Source: Coptodactyla brooksi (lineage: Eukaryota > Arthropoda > Insecta > Coleoptera > Scarabaeidae). Taken from it: a stretch of 23,850 nucleotides of DNA. The translations under genes were made by a program, and so were the position numbers. The notes under the pieces are model-generated. The model made no database searches, was not told the origin of the DNA, and worked only from the letters and a program-made list of their open reading frames with translations. Positions 9,801 through 17,830 of the stretch are shown here, piece after piece. The stretch's first letter is position 1. Each line of letters begins with the position of its first letter. Location of the stretch: assembly GCA_033557675.1 (NCBI GenBank), contig JAWQRM010000348.1, forward strand, positions 1 through 23,850, given 5' to 3'.

Positions 9801-12800
9801 TAAAATCTTATAAAAAGCCTGGTTGACTCGACAGGTTACACATCCTGTTGACCTTTGTATTTAAGTAATTGTACATTAACCAGAAAATTTATTAGTAGAA
9901 AGGAAGTTGAAGAATGGTTAAACTGATTTAACAGTCTGCAAAATACCACAAGATGCATTTGTAGAAAAGAAGGAATGTATAAAGGCAAAACTACAGCAGC
10001 AGGACATGGTGATCTGACAAGTGGCAAAGAAAAAAAAAACAGAATACGATTCAGTCAGTATTCAATTTTAGATAAACTAAAATTGAAGGGTTTAACATCA
10101 GAAAAATCATTTAATACTGTGTGATTGGGGCAATTGTATTACCTGGCTTTGTGCACCTTCTTCATCTGATTTTACATTACTTTGTGCCTGAAAAGTAATT
10201 TATTCTTTTTAGACTTTTTCATCTTGAACCATCTCCTTATACAGTGCTGTGAGAAAAGTACTACAAGAATGTACCTCCTTCCAAGAGTGTAAACACCAAA
10301 ATAAAAGTTGAAATTTTGTAGAGAGTTGTTTTATTTAAAACGATTAAGTGATATGTCCTTAAAACTCTGGATTCTATGTGTATATATCATTAAAAGCACG
10401 ATTTTCACAACTCATTTTTTTTAAATAGGCAATTTACTCTTTTACTTTACTGTTTTCATTATATCAATATAAAGTAACAACAATCTAAAAGTTTGACAAA
10501 TTAAAGCTGTCCAAAAAAATACCGCTTTCTAATTTATGCATCGATACTTTCTACAATTGTGAATAAATTTTCTGAGTTAGAGTTCACTGGTTATGTTTAG
10601 ATTTTTGCACCGCGACTTTTCTGTGGCTTTGTATTATTCATATAGTTTTATAAAAGAGTACGTTTCAAAACTATGTTATTTAAAATTAAACCAAAACCAG
10701 TAAGTTAAAAATTATGTGAAAACAATTATAGCGTGTATGTAATACGTGAATCTATAGGACATATCTTGTAGGATAGAGCACGAGAAGTTCATTGTAGAAT
10801 CATATTTCATAGTTACAAGAAATTTTCCTAACCAAGAGTCTCCTACTATAACAACTGGAGTCGGCACAGTAGGAGAGTTGTGAACTCTTCTCACAATACT
10901 GGTAGTTTTCATCAAAGAAAAGCGTTCAGCTGCCCGCTAGTTTTAAACAATAATACTCTGGATGATTGCTTAAAAATTTTAATGAACACGGCAACTACAA
11001 AATGCTTTTGATACATATTAATTAATGGCACTAGTTTCAGACACATAAATTAAAAACCTGTCTGGAGTTCATTTTTTTCATATGACTTTTTTTTACTTTT
11101 AATGAACTCCTCAAAAAGTTTTTAATACACAATATAAATACGTTTGGTATTTGTGAACACAAACTTGGCTTAAAAGGCTTGCCAGATGCTGATACATCTT
11201 TGGCACAATTGCAAGATCCCGTGAATCATTGGCGAAGTTCCCTATTTGAGAAAAGGAAATGCATACACAAACACTTATGTGCAAATATGTTTATACATAA
11301 ATTACTTTTCATCCTTTTGTGAGAATTATTAATTACAACATTTGCTACCCAATATATATTATCGATCATAAAATATCTATCTACTACTACTACATATAGC
11401 CAATGTATATATTTTTAAGTGTCGGTTAGATGATATAGCAGTAAGTAGGAGTGAGTAGCAATTATTAATTAAATTAGGTGAAATATTAACAGCGACAATA
11501 TTTGCATATGAATTTACTTTTTAATCTTATTATACTCAAGGTTTATAATTGTTTTTTTTTATATGTAATTATTTTCAAGTGTTTGTGTAAGTGGATATAT
11601 CATAATATGCAGTGAAATTACATCGATTTTGAATTTAATTTGAAGATGGCAAAATGAGTGTGTACAATCTGGTTTGCACAAATTTCATTTGGTTTTAATT
11701 TCAATTAGTGTTGTTAGCACCATTTACATAAGTATATTACCCACTATTAAAAAAATTCAATTTCGTTAAGAACATTTCTATACCAATATTATTTTAGTAT
11801 TTTTGGTGATGAAACATTGTGTAAAGCCTTGCGCAACTACGAGTGGTATGAGTAAAAAATATCTCTATACTACCTCTCGAAATTTCAAAACAATAAATAT
11901 GTACTAATAGAGGTTATTGGTATTAAAAAACACAAAAATGCGTTATTAAAAAATGTTAATCCGAGCTCTTTACTATATATAGAATATTTCTTGTACGACT
12001 GTACGACATACGTTGCGTCGTTTTTACTTACTACATTATCCTGACCCTGAAATCCAAAAAGAAATTTACGGGATACAATAAAAAAAAAGGGAAGAGAGTA
12101 GTTACTGAACATGGAAGAGTCAATGAGTGAAAAATAAAAGAAAGCACGGAAAATCAAAATGGTGTGATGTTAATTCTAGCTATTGTAACGAGTGTAGGCT
12201 TTAATAATGAAAGATAGCAAGTACAAGTTCTTCTTTTGAAAGATATATAGTATTAATTTAGCACACTTACAGTTTCATTCCCCGCCGCTGTTACCAATTC
12301 TTGTAAGGCACGGACTGACAGTGCTTGCTCTATTACAAAAACGCATTGCGATAAGTCGGGGGGTATATTCTGCAAAAATAAGGAATACATTAAGGTTCAA
12401 ACTTTCGTTTTCACCTAAAATATCTTAACTGTGTTAGCTCCTAAATCACTAATCACTATCTGTCTTAAATTAAATCAAACTTTGTCAAACTTTATGATTT
12501 CAAATTAACACTATAAAGGCTAAACCGCCATAAAAAAATCTCTTCTCAGAGGAGAGACTTAAAGGAAATATGTTATGCACAAAGAAAAACAAAGAAGAAA
12601 AACGTTTTTTATATACAGTAAGAGACAACACTGTTCACAAAACTCACACAAATTTGATTAAAACTTTTCTATTCAATAAAAAAAAAGAACTCACACATAC
12701 AAAACACATTTAAATACTCTATTAATTTGCCAATAAAAACAGCAATTAAAATCCAGATAAAAAAAATATTTTTAATAAACTTTAAGTGTGAACACTCATG

Positions 12801-15800
12801 TCCTTTCACTGAATTGTTGGTTTTTTTTACAAATTGAAATCTTGTATGGATTTTTGTTTAGAGCTTTTATTTTTTTCATCGTGCTGTTGACCAGATTTTC
12901 CAAAATATTTGAACTTATATTTTGCCAACCCAGGAGGGCCTGTTCCCAAAGTTCACCAACCCTTCTAGGAGCTCCTCTTTCAGCAACCATTTTTCTTTTT
13001 AAAATCGCCAAAAGGTGTTTGGTGAGATTTATATCGGGAAACGGGGAACTCATTATCCACAAACCATTTTTCTGTCATATTTGCAGTATATTTTGGATCA
13101 TTATCCTGCATAAATATAGATAGCACCTTGCTCCAGTTTGACTCTGAATATATCCAGGCTCAAAAGATAAGAGTTCTCCGAGAGAGAGAGAGACTTCAGT
13201 CGTTTCTTCGGTGCTTTTCAGCCAAAAAAGGCTCTTTAAGCTCTTGCTCTAGCCTTCATCGTATTATTTTTTAAACTTCTACGAACTATTTTATCAAAGA
13301 TGTTAACTCCATTGACCTCTTTAATAACCTTATTAGTTTACACAGCAGTGTTTGTGCCCCCTGACACGAATAATAGTCTGGCTATTCACTTAAGCTGAGA
13401 ATAGCTGCTGCGGACTGCTGCCAGTTTTTCTGGGAACTGGCAAATTTTTTGCTATTGACGAGCTCAACAGAAATTTGGTAGTTTTGTGCAGTAAACTGGT
13501 AGGAAGTACCATTTTTTAGGTCTTCTAGCACGTTTTTCTTCGAAGATTTTTTGGTTTTTCCCAATGATAAATAACTGACAAACTTTTTAAATTGGTACAT
13601 TTTTTCTTTACATGACAATTAACAACAAACAAAGAATATTTTACTTACTTTTTCGATATTATGCTCAAAATTTAATTTTAATTGACACACAAGATTTTGT
13701 GCAATCAATTTTGCACAAAATCTTGCAATTGACAGCAAGTACTATTCACACATGCCTTTTTTGTTTTTGGATTCAATTGAATTTTAAAAGTCCTATTAGT
13801 TTAAAAAACAAGTTGCCAGAAGATACCAAATATAGTGTTTAATATTTTATTTTAAAATAGGAAAAGGTTGCCAAACACACGTTATATGGAACAAATATTT
13901 TGTGGATGTCCATTTCATATTTTTCGTCAACAAGGGAGAACCCTTGCTGAACTTCCGCTAAATATGAGTATCACATTTAGACATAAAAAATATAAGATGA
14001 TAAATCTCAAAAAAAAATAGAGGCCGAGAAGACATGTAATACAAAACAAACTGACTATAAACATATTCCCAGAAGTTTTAAATAGTAATAAATTGGAAGT
14101 ACATACAAGTAATAAATTAGAAACCGATTCGATTGTTTAAATTATTCTCTAGCTCTAGTAAGTCGTTCATCCACTCCATATAACCTGATCATCTAATCAA
14201 GACAGAAAAGCCACCATATATTATTTAACAAAGCATAATATACTCTAAACTTATTTTTCCTCAAAGATTTGGAAAAAGTAAGAATAAAAATGCTTTGGGA
14301 TTAGTAAAGAATGATTCATAAAGTATTAAGATGTATCTGGATTCTTGTTGATTATTTATTTTTTTTTTTTGTTAAAAGTCCTCAAAGAGCCGTACAGACT
14401 CACTTCAGAGAACATAATAATACAGTATGCATAATAATGCAGCAAATAATTTATGTATGCATAGTATGGTATAAATATAAATTGTAAATGATCAGAAGAC
14501 TAAACAATAAAAAGTCACATTTTATATCACAATTTCGTTGTAATGTGTTTTAATAGTTTTTTTTTACTTTTTTGTATCAAAAATGGCTCGTATATGTGCT
14601 GGTAGATTGGTGTTTTCCAGGATGCCCCTGTATAATGCTGTATTTGTCCCAAATCTCTTGCTGTGTACAATTGGTTGACGTAGGTGGTTGGCTCGCCTCG
14701 TTTGACATTCATGGATATCTGAATTGATTAACAATTCAAGACCAAACCTGCTTATACCTTTAACGCTTTCATGTATGAGTAGGATACGATAATTTGCTCA
14801 ACTAGAGTGATGAGTTATAATCCTTGTATAATTTGTCCGTTGGTATTTTACTATGTAAATTATAAAGAGCCTTGATTGCTTTTTTTTGAGCAACTTTTAC
14901 AACGCTTAATTAAATCGTCTGTACTCGCTTGCCTCCAAATTATCAGCATATATGTCAGATGGATGTGGATATTTGAGAAATATAAAATTCACTTATTTTT
15001 GATGGATATATATTCAGATCTGTTTATCAAGATGACTATCATCATAGTTATTTTTTTGAGAATGTGCTGAATGTGATCTGTCCATGTCAATTTCTCATTC
15101 ATCTTTATTTCCAGAAAAGTTGTTTGTTTGCCGAGTTCAATACGGCTTCCAGTGTATTCTAAGTAACGGGGAAGTTGCAGATTTATGTTGAATATTAGGT
15201 TTTTGGTCTTTGATACATTTGACATTAATCTCTCGAACTCAAAATACTCCTTCATCATGTTCAGATCTCGGTCCATATTCTCATATAATTTTTCTACACT
15301 GTATGGTAGTGTCACTTCATCTGTGAATAACGTGAGTTTGCCTTGGAGATTAAGGGAACCAAGATCATTAATAAAAATGATGAAGAGCAGCTGTGATAGT
15401 GTCGAACCTTGTGGTACTCCTCTTTTGATCATCCTTGTAATACTACCTTTACCATTAACAGCAGTGTACTGCTACCTATTTTGTAGAAAAGATTTGATTC
15501 ACAGAAGCCCATATTCTTGAATACCAGCACCTCCCAATGAACTTTCCAGTTTACCATATTCAATGGTGTCAAAAGCTTTCTGTAAGTCAGTGTACAATGT
15601 TGCTGCAACTTTTTTGTTATCTACGGTCCCTGCAGAGTCATATTGACCACCATAAAAAAAGCAATTATCTTATAAGAAACTTGTTATTCTATTTTTTACT
15701 AATAGTTCCAGAATTTTTGAGAAAGCTGAAACGTCGCAAATTGTTTGTTATTATTTTGCAAAATATTATCTTGTCGAATATGAACTATGAATATTTATTC

Positions 15801-17331
15801 CATGGAGAAGTGATCGTAATTTGATGGCTATTTTCCATTTCTGGTCTGACTTAATTACTATCTGCAGGATAGATTTTCTTAACATAACTCTAATATCATG
15901 ATAGAGTAATAAATCAGAAGGCATTTGATTTCTCCTTTTGGGAATCGGCAAAGCCTGCTTAGAGTAGACAGTATTTAGGGAAAAACAGTCTTCATAGCAA
16001 TAATCTATCAATGTTTTTGAAATCCTCTCATAGTGTATGCATGATTATTACCTGGATTCATACCACCTGGGTTAGTAAGGTAGTCTTTACATTTTGTAGT
16101 ATGATTTATTACTATTATGCAGTAGCACAACCACCATTAATGGTAACCACAACTGTTACCATTAATTTAATCAGAAAATAGGATGAAGTGATCGAAATTT
16201 GATGGCTATTTTCCATTTCTGGTCTGACATAATTACTATCTGTAGGATATATTTTCTTAACATAACTCTAGTGTCATGATAGAGTAATAAATCAGAAGGC
16301 ATTTGATTTCTCCTTTTGGGAATCAGCAAAGCCTGCTTAAAGTAGACAGTTTTTAGCGAAAAACAGTCTTCATAGTAATAATCTGTCAATGTTTTTGAAA
16401 TCATCTCATACTGTATGCATGATTATTACCTGGATTCATACCACCTGGGTTAGTAAGGTAGTCTTTACATTTTATAGTATGATTTATTACTATTATGCAG
16501 TAGCACAACCACCATTAATCGTAACCACAACTGCTACCATTAATTTAATCAGAAAATAGGATGAAGTGATCGAAATTTGATGGCTATTTTCCATTTCTGG
16601 TCTGACATAATTACTATCTGTAGGATAGATTTTCTTAACATAACTCTAGTATCATGATAGAGTAATAAATCAGAAGGCATTTGATTTCTCCTTTTGGGAA
16701 TCAGCAAAGCCTGCTTAGAGTAGATAGTTTTTAGCGAAAAACAGTCTTCATAGTAATAATTTGTCAATGTTTTTGAAATCCTCTCATACTGTATGCATGA
16801 TTATTACCTGGATTCATACTACCTGGGTTAGTAAGGTAGTCTTTACATTTTGTACTATGATTTATTACTATTGTGCAGTAGCACAACCACCATTAATGTA
16901 TTAATGGTAACCACAACTGTTACCATTAATTTAATCAGAAAATAGGATGTGGTTATTGAAGTAACAGTCCTTCATTCTATCACAAAATTCAACATGTGAC
17001 AAAGATATTAGAATAGTGTGTTAATATGTGTCCATAGTGTATTAAAATGTTAGAATTAAACATTTAATCCTTTCTATATATTTTACTAAGCCTACAAAAA
17101 AAAAGCAATTAACCTTACCTTATCTGCAATATTTTCTAAGAAACAGTGACGATTACCAAAGCCTTCAGCTGCCAAACAAACTCTTTCACCAGTAGCAGTG
17201 CACGAAAGACATACCATGTCTTCCTAAAAACCATAATAACTTAATAACCTCAAACTCACAAATCATCTCAAACCTACCGTTCGCAAGAATGAAACATCAT
17301 CTTGCTCTGAGCCCCCTTCGGCTTCTGCCAT
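3572..17331 (-). CDS. RyR: ryanodine receptor, 5' part of gene (15 coding exons, start codon to first SPRY domain)
   Basis: Tetrameric Ca2+-release channel of the ER/SR membrane. The ATG is at 17331-17329 (MAEAEGGSEQDDVSFLRT, an N-terminus I recognise from insect RyRs). Exons (minus): 17331-17278, 17223-17119, 12369-12271, 12046-12032, 10187-10143, 8988-8911, 8846-8728, 6064-5995, 5940-5741, 5684-5502, 5435-5264, 4969-4800, 4745-4259, 4114-3924 and 3864-3572. All introns are GT-AG and phases agree, giving 760 codons plus one base. Domains: Ins145_P3_rec about 10-230, MIR about 235-420, RIH about 460-660, SPRY1 from about 685. Exons 4 and 5 are candidate cassettes. The first seven introns include 1-5 kb ones loaded with transposon debris; the later ones are mostly 54-300 bp. 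The remaining ~85% of this roughly 5100-residue protein lies left of the window. No transmembrane segments are expected in this part, and none is visible. Confidence 0.96.
3924..4114 (-). CDS. RyR: RyR coding exon 14, end of RIH domain
   Basis: Encodes [20 protein letters not shown] then SLCVGNGVAVRSSQNNIC to LLLQTQLVDHVA, plus two bases of a Ser codon (AG|GTAAGG). The next intron is 59 bp. Confidence 0.96.
4259..4745 (-). CDS. RyR: RyR coding exon 13, RIH domain
   Basis: The largest exon here (487 bp). It encodes GLETLQMNRRHSMFFHTVNL through EDLINYFAQPEEDMEHEEKQ and SGDQSWEMISGYLYQLLAAI to EALNMMK, the RYDR_ITPR (RIH) helical domain. Donor AAA|GTAAGT, phase 0. Confidence 0.97.
4800..4969 (-). 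CDS. RyR: RyR coding exon 12
   Basis: Encodes SYETKKKGVGKVEEKQAV, an acidic/Ser stretch (HEEGKMDDGLDFSRSQEEES) and TARVIRKCSSLFTQFI, linking MIR to RIH. Donor AC|GTACGT splits a Thr codon. Two in-frame ATGs inside the exon and upstream intron are not starts. Confidence 0.96.
5264..5435 (-). CDS. RyR: RyR coding exon 11, MIR domain
   Basis: Encodes DEATTASTAFCLRQAKDD through EVIGLPIIKYGDSTVIVQ to SGLWLSYK. Acceptor gttctag, donor AAG|GTCAGA, phase 0 at its end. Confidence 0.95.
5502..5684 (-). CDS. RyR: RyR coding exon 10, MIR domain
   Basis: Acceptor gtgtttag. Encodes IVVYEGGSVMSQARSLWRLE then GFINWSHPMRIRHITTGRYL to LILMAR, typical MIR repeats. Ends AG|GTAATA within the Arg codon. Confidence 0.96.
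5741..5940 (-). CDS. RyR: RyR coding exon 9 (HTTKENEISIVNAS...)
   Basis: Runs from HTTKENEISIVNASFHVTHW to FFHGGDECLTIPSTWSRDPV, spanning the end of the Ins145 domain and entry to the MIR domain. The donor was set at CATAA|GTATAC because only this choice restores the frame into exon 10 (H-N-IVVYEGG). The following intron is 56 bp. Confidence 0.94.
5995..6064 (-). CDS. RyR: RyR coding exon 8 (SEGEKVRVGDDLILVS...)
   Basis: Acceptor aaatctgcag. It completes the split Arg and encodes SEGEKVRVGDDLILVSVA then TERYL. Ends in phase 0 with donor TTG|GTAAGT. The upstream intron (2.66 kb) contains the SINE pair and mariner remnant. Confidence 0.96.
6362..6473 (-). repeat. tRNA-derived SINE, copy 1
   Basis: On the minus strand, an A-box-like TAGCAGAGATG (6435-6425) lies about 35 bases upstream of a perfect pol III B box GGTTCAATTCC (6390-6380). 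It shares the blocks cttcagaa.atcatcctct and ttctgctttcatga with the second copy at 6648-6752. No acceptor-stem pairing or anticodon arm typical of a working tRNA is evident. It lies in RyR intron 7. Confidence 0.7.
6648..6752 (-). repeat. tRNA-derived SINE, copy 2
   Basis: Same orientation as copy 1. The A-box region reads TTGCTCAGACGGTTAGAG (6714-6697), very like a tRNA D-arm. The B box is decayed (GTGTTTGATTT, near 6670-6660). Its 5' end abuts the mariner remnant at about 6752. Confidence 0.7.
6753..6960 (-). pseudogene. mariner transposase C-terminal remnant
   Basis: One minus-strand frame reads LSSTDYHFFKHLDNFLQKK, VYTD, a stop, VDAKNAFENFIRPRSPKF and CVARVNKFVEDD. This matches the C-terminal end of mariner transposases around and after the third catalytic Asp (SPTDYHFFKHLD...). 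There is an internal TAA after YTD, and the usual SPDL before the motif reads as a mutated TWDL. It is dead and truncated, about 70 codons, and lies within RyR intron 7. Confidence 0.8.
6970..8727. other. gene-free part of RyR intron 7
   Basis: AT-rich intronic sequence with scattered short open frames on both strands. None shows a domain I recognise. An A-rich block at about 8370-8410 and a purine-rich block at 8020-8230 were examined without finding a repeat family. Confidence 0.5.
8728..8846 (-). CDS. RyR: RyR coding exon 7 (YLACLSTSSSNDKLAFDVG...)
   Basis: Encodes YLACLSTSSSNDKLAFDVGL then EHSQGEACWWTVHPASKQ and the first two bases of an Arg codon. Donor AAAG|GTAAGA. It completes the conserved CWW.VHPASKQRSEGE block with exon 8. 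Confidence 0.96.
8911..8988 (-). CDS. RyR: RyR coding exon 6 (GKGTGSGHRTLLYG...)
   Basis: Encodes 26 residues, GKGTGSGHRTLLYGNAIL to HQNSDM, a highly conserved RyR/IP3R N-terminal segment. Phase 0 at both ends, donor ATG|GTATGT, followed by a 64-bp intron. Confidence 0.96.
8989..10142. other. RyR intron 5, no recognised gene
   Basis: Intronic. A plus-strand stretch at about 9480-9830 has coding-like blocks (YDVINYHNTKLGEKN, FYLALHHIFKENAWH) broken by stops. It may be an old unidentified element, but I could not assign a family. Confidence 0.45.
10143..10187 (-). CDS. RyR: RyR candidate 45-nt exon 5 (AQSNVKSDEEGAQSQ)
   Basis: Bounded by acceptor cttttcag and donor CCAG|GTAATA, 45 bases, phase 0 on both sides, open, and rich in Ser/Gln/Glu. 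It sits exactly where vertebrate RyRs carry a short Glu/Ser-rich loop before the GGGHRTLLYG motif, and its EGAQSQ end looks similar to that loop. Skipping it leaves the reading frame intact, so it may be an alternatively spliced loop exon. Confidence 0.68.
10188..12031. other. RyR intron between the two small exons, no recognised gene
   Basis: AT-rich sequence of 1.84 kb. Short open frames are present on the minus strand (for example 10712-10915) but no family is recognisable with confidence. A short CTA/CTAC run lies near 11380. Confidence 0.45.
12032..12046 (-). CDS. RyR: RyR candidate 15-nt microexon 4 (GQDNV)
   Basis: Minus-strand text is tttttggatttcag|GGTCAGGATAATGTA|GTAAGT: a pyrimidine-rich acceptor, a 15-base insert and a consensus donor. 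It would add Gly-Gln-Asp-Asn-Val in frame between residues NET and the next exon. Joining neighbours without it is also in frame, so it would be a cassette. The Drosophila protein as I remember it lacks this insert, so the call rests on splice signals and phase alone. Confidence 0.5.
12271..12369 (-). CDS. RyR: RyR coding exon 3 (residues 54-86)
   Basis: Encodes NIPPDLSQCVFVIEQALS then VRALQELVTAAGNET. Phase 0 at both ends, acceptor tttttgcag, donor ACT|GTAAGT. Its last codons are the junction where the two candidate small exons may be added. Confidence 0.96.
12796..13618 (-). pseudogene. Tc1-family transposase remnant
   Basis: Read on the minus strand from 13618 down. A possible N-terminal part comes first (MSCKEKMYQFKKFVSYLSLG), then IFDKIVRRSLKNNTMKARAR, then FMQDNDPKYTANMTEKWF at about 13110-13060, which contains the second catalytic Asp block (QDNDPKHT in intact elements). 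After a frame change comes PFPDINLTKHLLAILKRKM followed by GAPRRVGELWEQALLGWQNI, corresponding to the SPDLNPIE...LWE...WNNI C-terminus. The acidic residue of the third catalytic motif is replaced (LTKH for PIEH). Several frameshifts and stops are present. It lies in RyR intron 2. Terminal inverted repeats were not clearly found. Confidence 0.85.
13690..13725. repeat. perfect 15-bp inverted repeat (hairpin)
   Basis: Arms caagattttgtgcaa (13690-13704) and ttgcacaaaatcttg (13711-13725) are exact reverse complements with a 6-base loop. It lies 70 bases beyond the 5' end of the Tc1 remnant's reading frame and could be leftover terminal repeat material or an independent foldback. Confidence 0.8.
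14349..14360. repeat. left target-site duplication of the LINE
   Basis: tgattatttatt directly abuts the oligo(T) tract (LINE poly(A) on the minus strand). It matches the 12-mer at 15788-15799 with one mismatch. The sequence is AT-rich, so chance similarity is possible. Confidence 0.5.
14361..15787 (-). mobile_element. 5'-truncated non-LTR retrotransposon (LINE) with decayed reverse transcriptase
   Basis: Minus-strand order: FSKILELLVKNRITSFL (RT fingers), LYTDLQKAFDTIE near 15597-15560 (motif A), RGVPQGSTLSQLLFIIFIND starting at about 15421 (motif B), and FTDE at 15327-15316 (motif C, normally FADD, so catalytically impaired). Then come NVSKTKNLIF and LTWTDHIQHILKKI (thumb). A C-terminal tail follows, including IHECQTRRANHLRQP and ALYRGILENTNLP near 14620-14720, as in jockey/CR1-like elements. 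Multiple stops and frameshifts are present. The 3' end is a run of 12 A (T14359-14370 on plus). Flanks carry a likely 12-bp target duplication, tgattatttatt (14349-14360) and tgaatatttatt (15788-15799), 11/12 identical. Confidence 0.88.
15788..15799. repeat. right target-site duplication of the LINE
   Basis: tgaatatttatt, partner of the 12-mer at 14349-14360. It lies only 7 bases left of the first 378-bp tandem unit. Confidence 0.5.
15807..16948. repeat. three tandem copies of a 378-bp unit
   Basis: Units start with gaagtgatcg at 15807, 16185 and 16563, so the period is exactly 378. Unit three runs to 16948 because of an 8-base insertion (gtattaat) near 16895. Copies two and three are nearly identical; copy one is somewhat more diverged. 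Each unit contains a hairpin, attaatggtaac-cacaact-gttaccattaat (16136-16166, 16514-16544, 16900-16930), perfect in units one and three and with two mismatches in unit two. On the minus strand each unit has an open frame of about 70 codons containing KQAL.IPKRRNQMPSDLLLY. I do not recognise this frame. It is satellite-like, or part of an unidentified element. Confidence 0.93.
16949..17118. other. RyR intron 2, 5' end
   Basis: Ordinary AT-rich intron sequence between the tandem array and the exon 2 donor. No further feature is seen. Confidence 0.5.
17119..17223 (-). CDS. RyR: RyR coding exon 2 (residues 19-53)
   Basis: Encodes EDMVCLSCTATGERVCLA and continues to FLENIADK, the conserved start of the inositol-trisphosphate/ryanodine receptor N-terminal (Ins145) domain. 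It is phase 0 at both ends, with donor AAG|GTAAGG. The next intron is 4.75 kb, the longest complete one here. Confidence 0.96.
17278..17331 (-). CDS. RyR: RyR coding exon 1 (residues 1-18)
   Basis: Encodes MAEAEGGSEQDDVSFLRT and ends ACG|GTAGGT in phase 0. The following intron is 54 bp with acceptor tttttag. The start is supported by homology and by the absence of an upstream in-frame extension in the short 5' leader. Confidence 0.95.
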
Positions 17332-17349
17332 TCTGGGGTCTCACCTACC
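17332..17349 (-). other. RyR: RyR 5' UTR, part joined to coding exon 1
   Basis: The 18 bases before the ATG are preceded on the minus strand by gaaatttcag, a good splice acceptor. The leader is therefore probably spliced to an upstream non-coding exon. Confidence 0.4.
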
Positions 17350-17684
17350 CTGAAATTTCAAAATATTTACAGGAAGAACTGCATCGAGATTTTAAATAGT
17401 GCACTGCGGCAAAAGGATAGGCAATCATTCTAACACCACAGTACTACTGTACTGGTGTTTTGTTACGATTGTATTGATTTGATTTGACATACTTCTTTTG
17501 CGTATTTCAACATTTTACTAAAATTATTTACGCATCATAAAATAAAATTAAAACTGCAATACACAGACGTTAATTGTATATATTTATGTGGTTACTTAAT
17601 GCTGTTCGTGTTGATTCGTCAATGCTCAACACAAACGTTTTGTTAATTAAGCGTCTGAATTGTGAAGGAAATAATAATTTTTAC

Positions 17685-17830
17685 CTGCTTCGATTTTTTT
17701 ACACCATTAACTTTAATCACACACAGCAGTGATATTTCGTCGGTCCGTACTGAAGTTATTTATATTCAGAGCTGAGTGGGGACTATTTTTAGTTTAGCAG
17801 CCAAAATAAAATTAGAAAATATATTTCCTT
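17685..17830 (-). other. RyR: candidate non-coding first exon of RyR
   Basis: On the minus strand the text ends ...aaaaatcgaagcag|GTAAAAATT, a plausible donor at 17685. With the acceptor ending at 17350 this makes a 335-bp 5' UTR intron. The upstream limit (given as about 17830) is a guess, since no clear initiator or TATA was identified. Confidence 0.35.

Noticed and set aside
10712..10915. Minus-strand frame with VVIVGDSWLGKFLV, faintly like a piggyBac/IS4-type transposase
   Set aside because: Only one short block fits and there is no second motif, so it is too weak to annotate.
12788..13123. Plus-strand 111-codon frame
   Set aside because: It is the antisense of the Tc1 transposase C-terminus.
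15185..15824. Plus-strand open frames over the LINE
   Set aside because: They are antisense shadows of the reverse transcriptase, which reads on the minus strand.
15807..16948. CRISPR array
   Set aside because: Units are 378 bp with no spacer/repeat alternation, in an insect gene intron; it is a plain tandem repeat.
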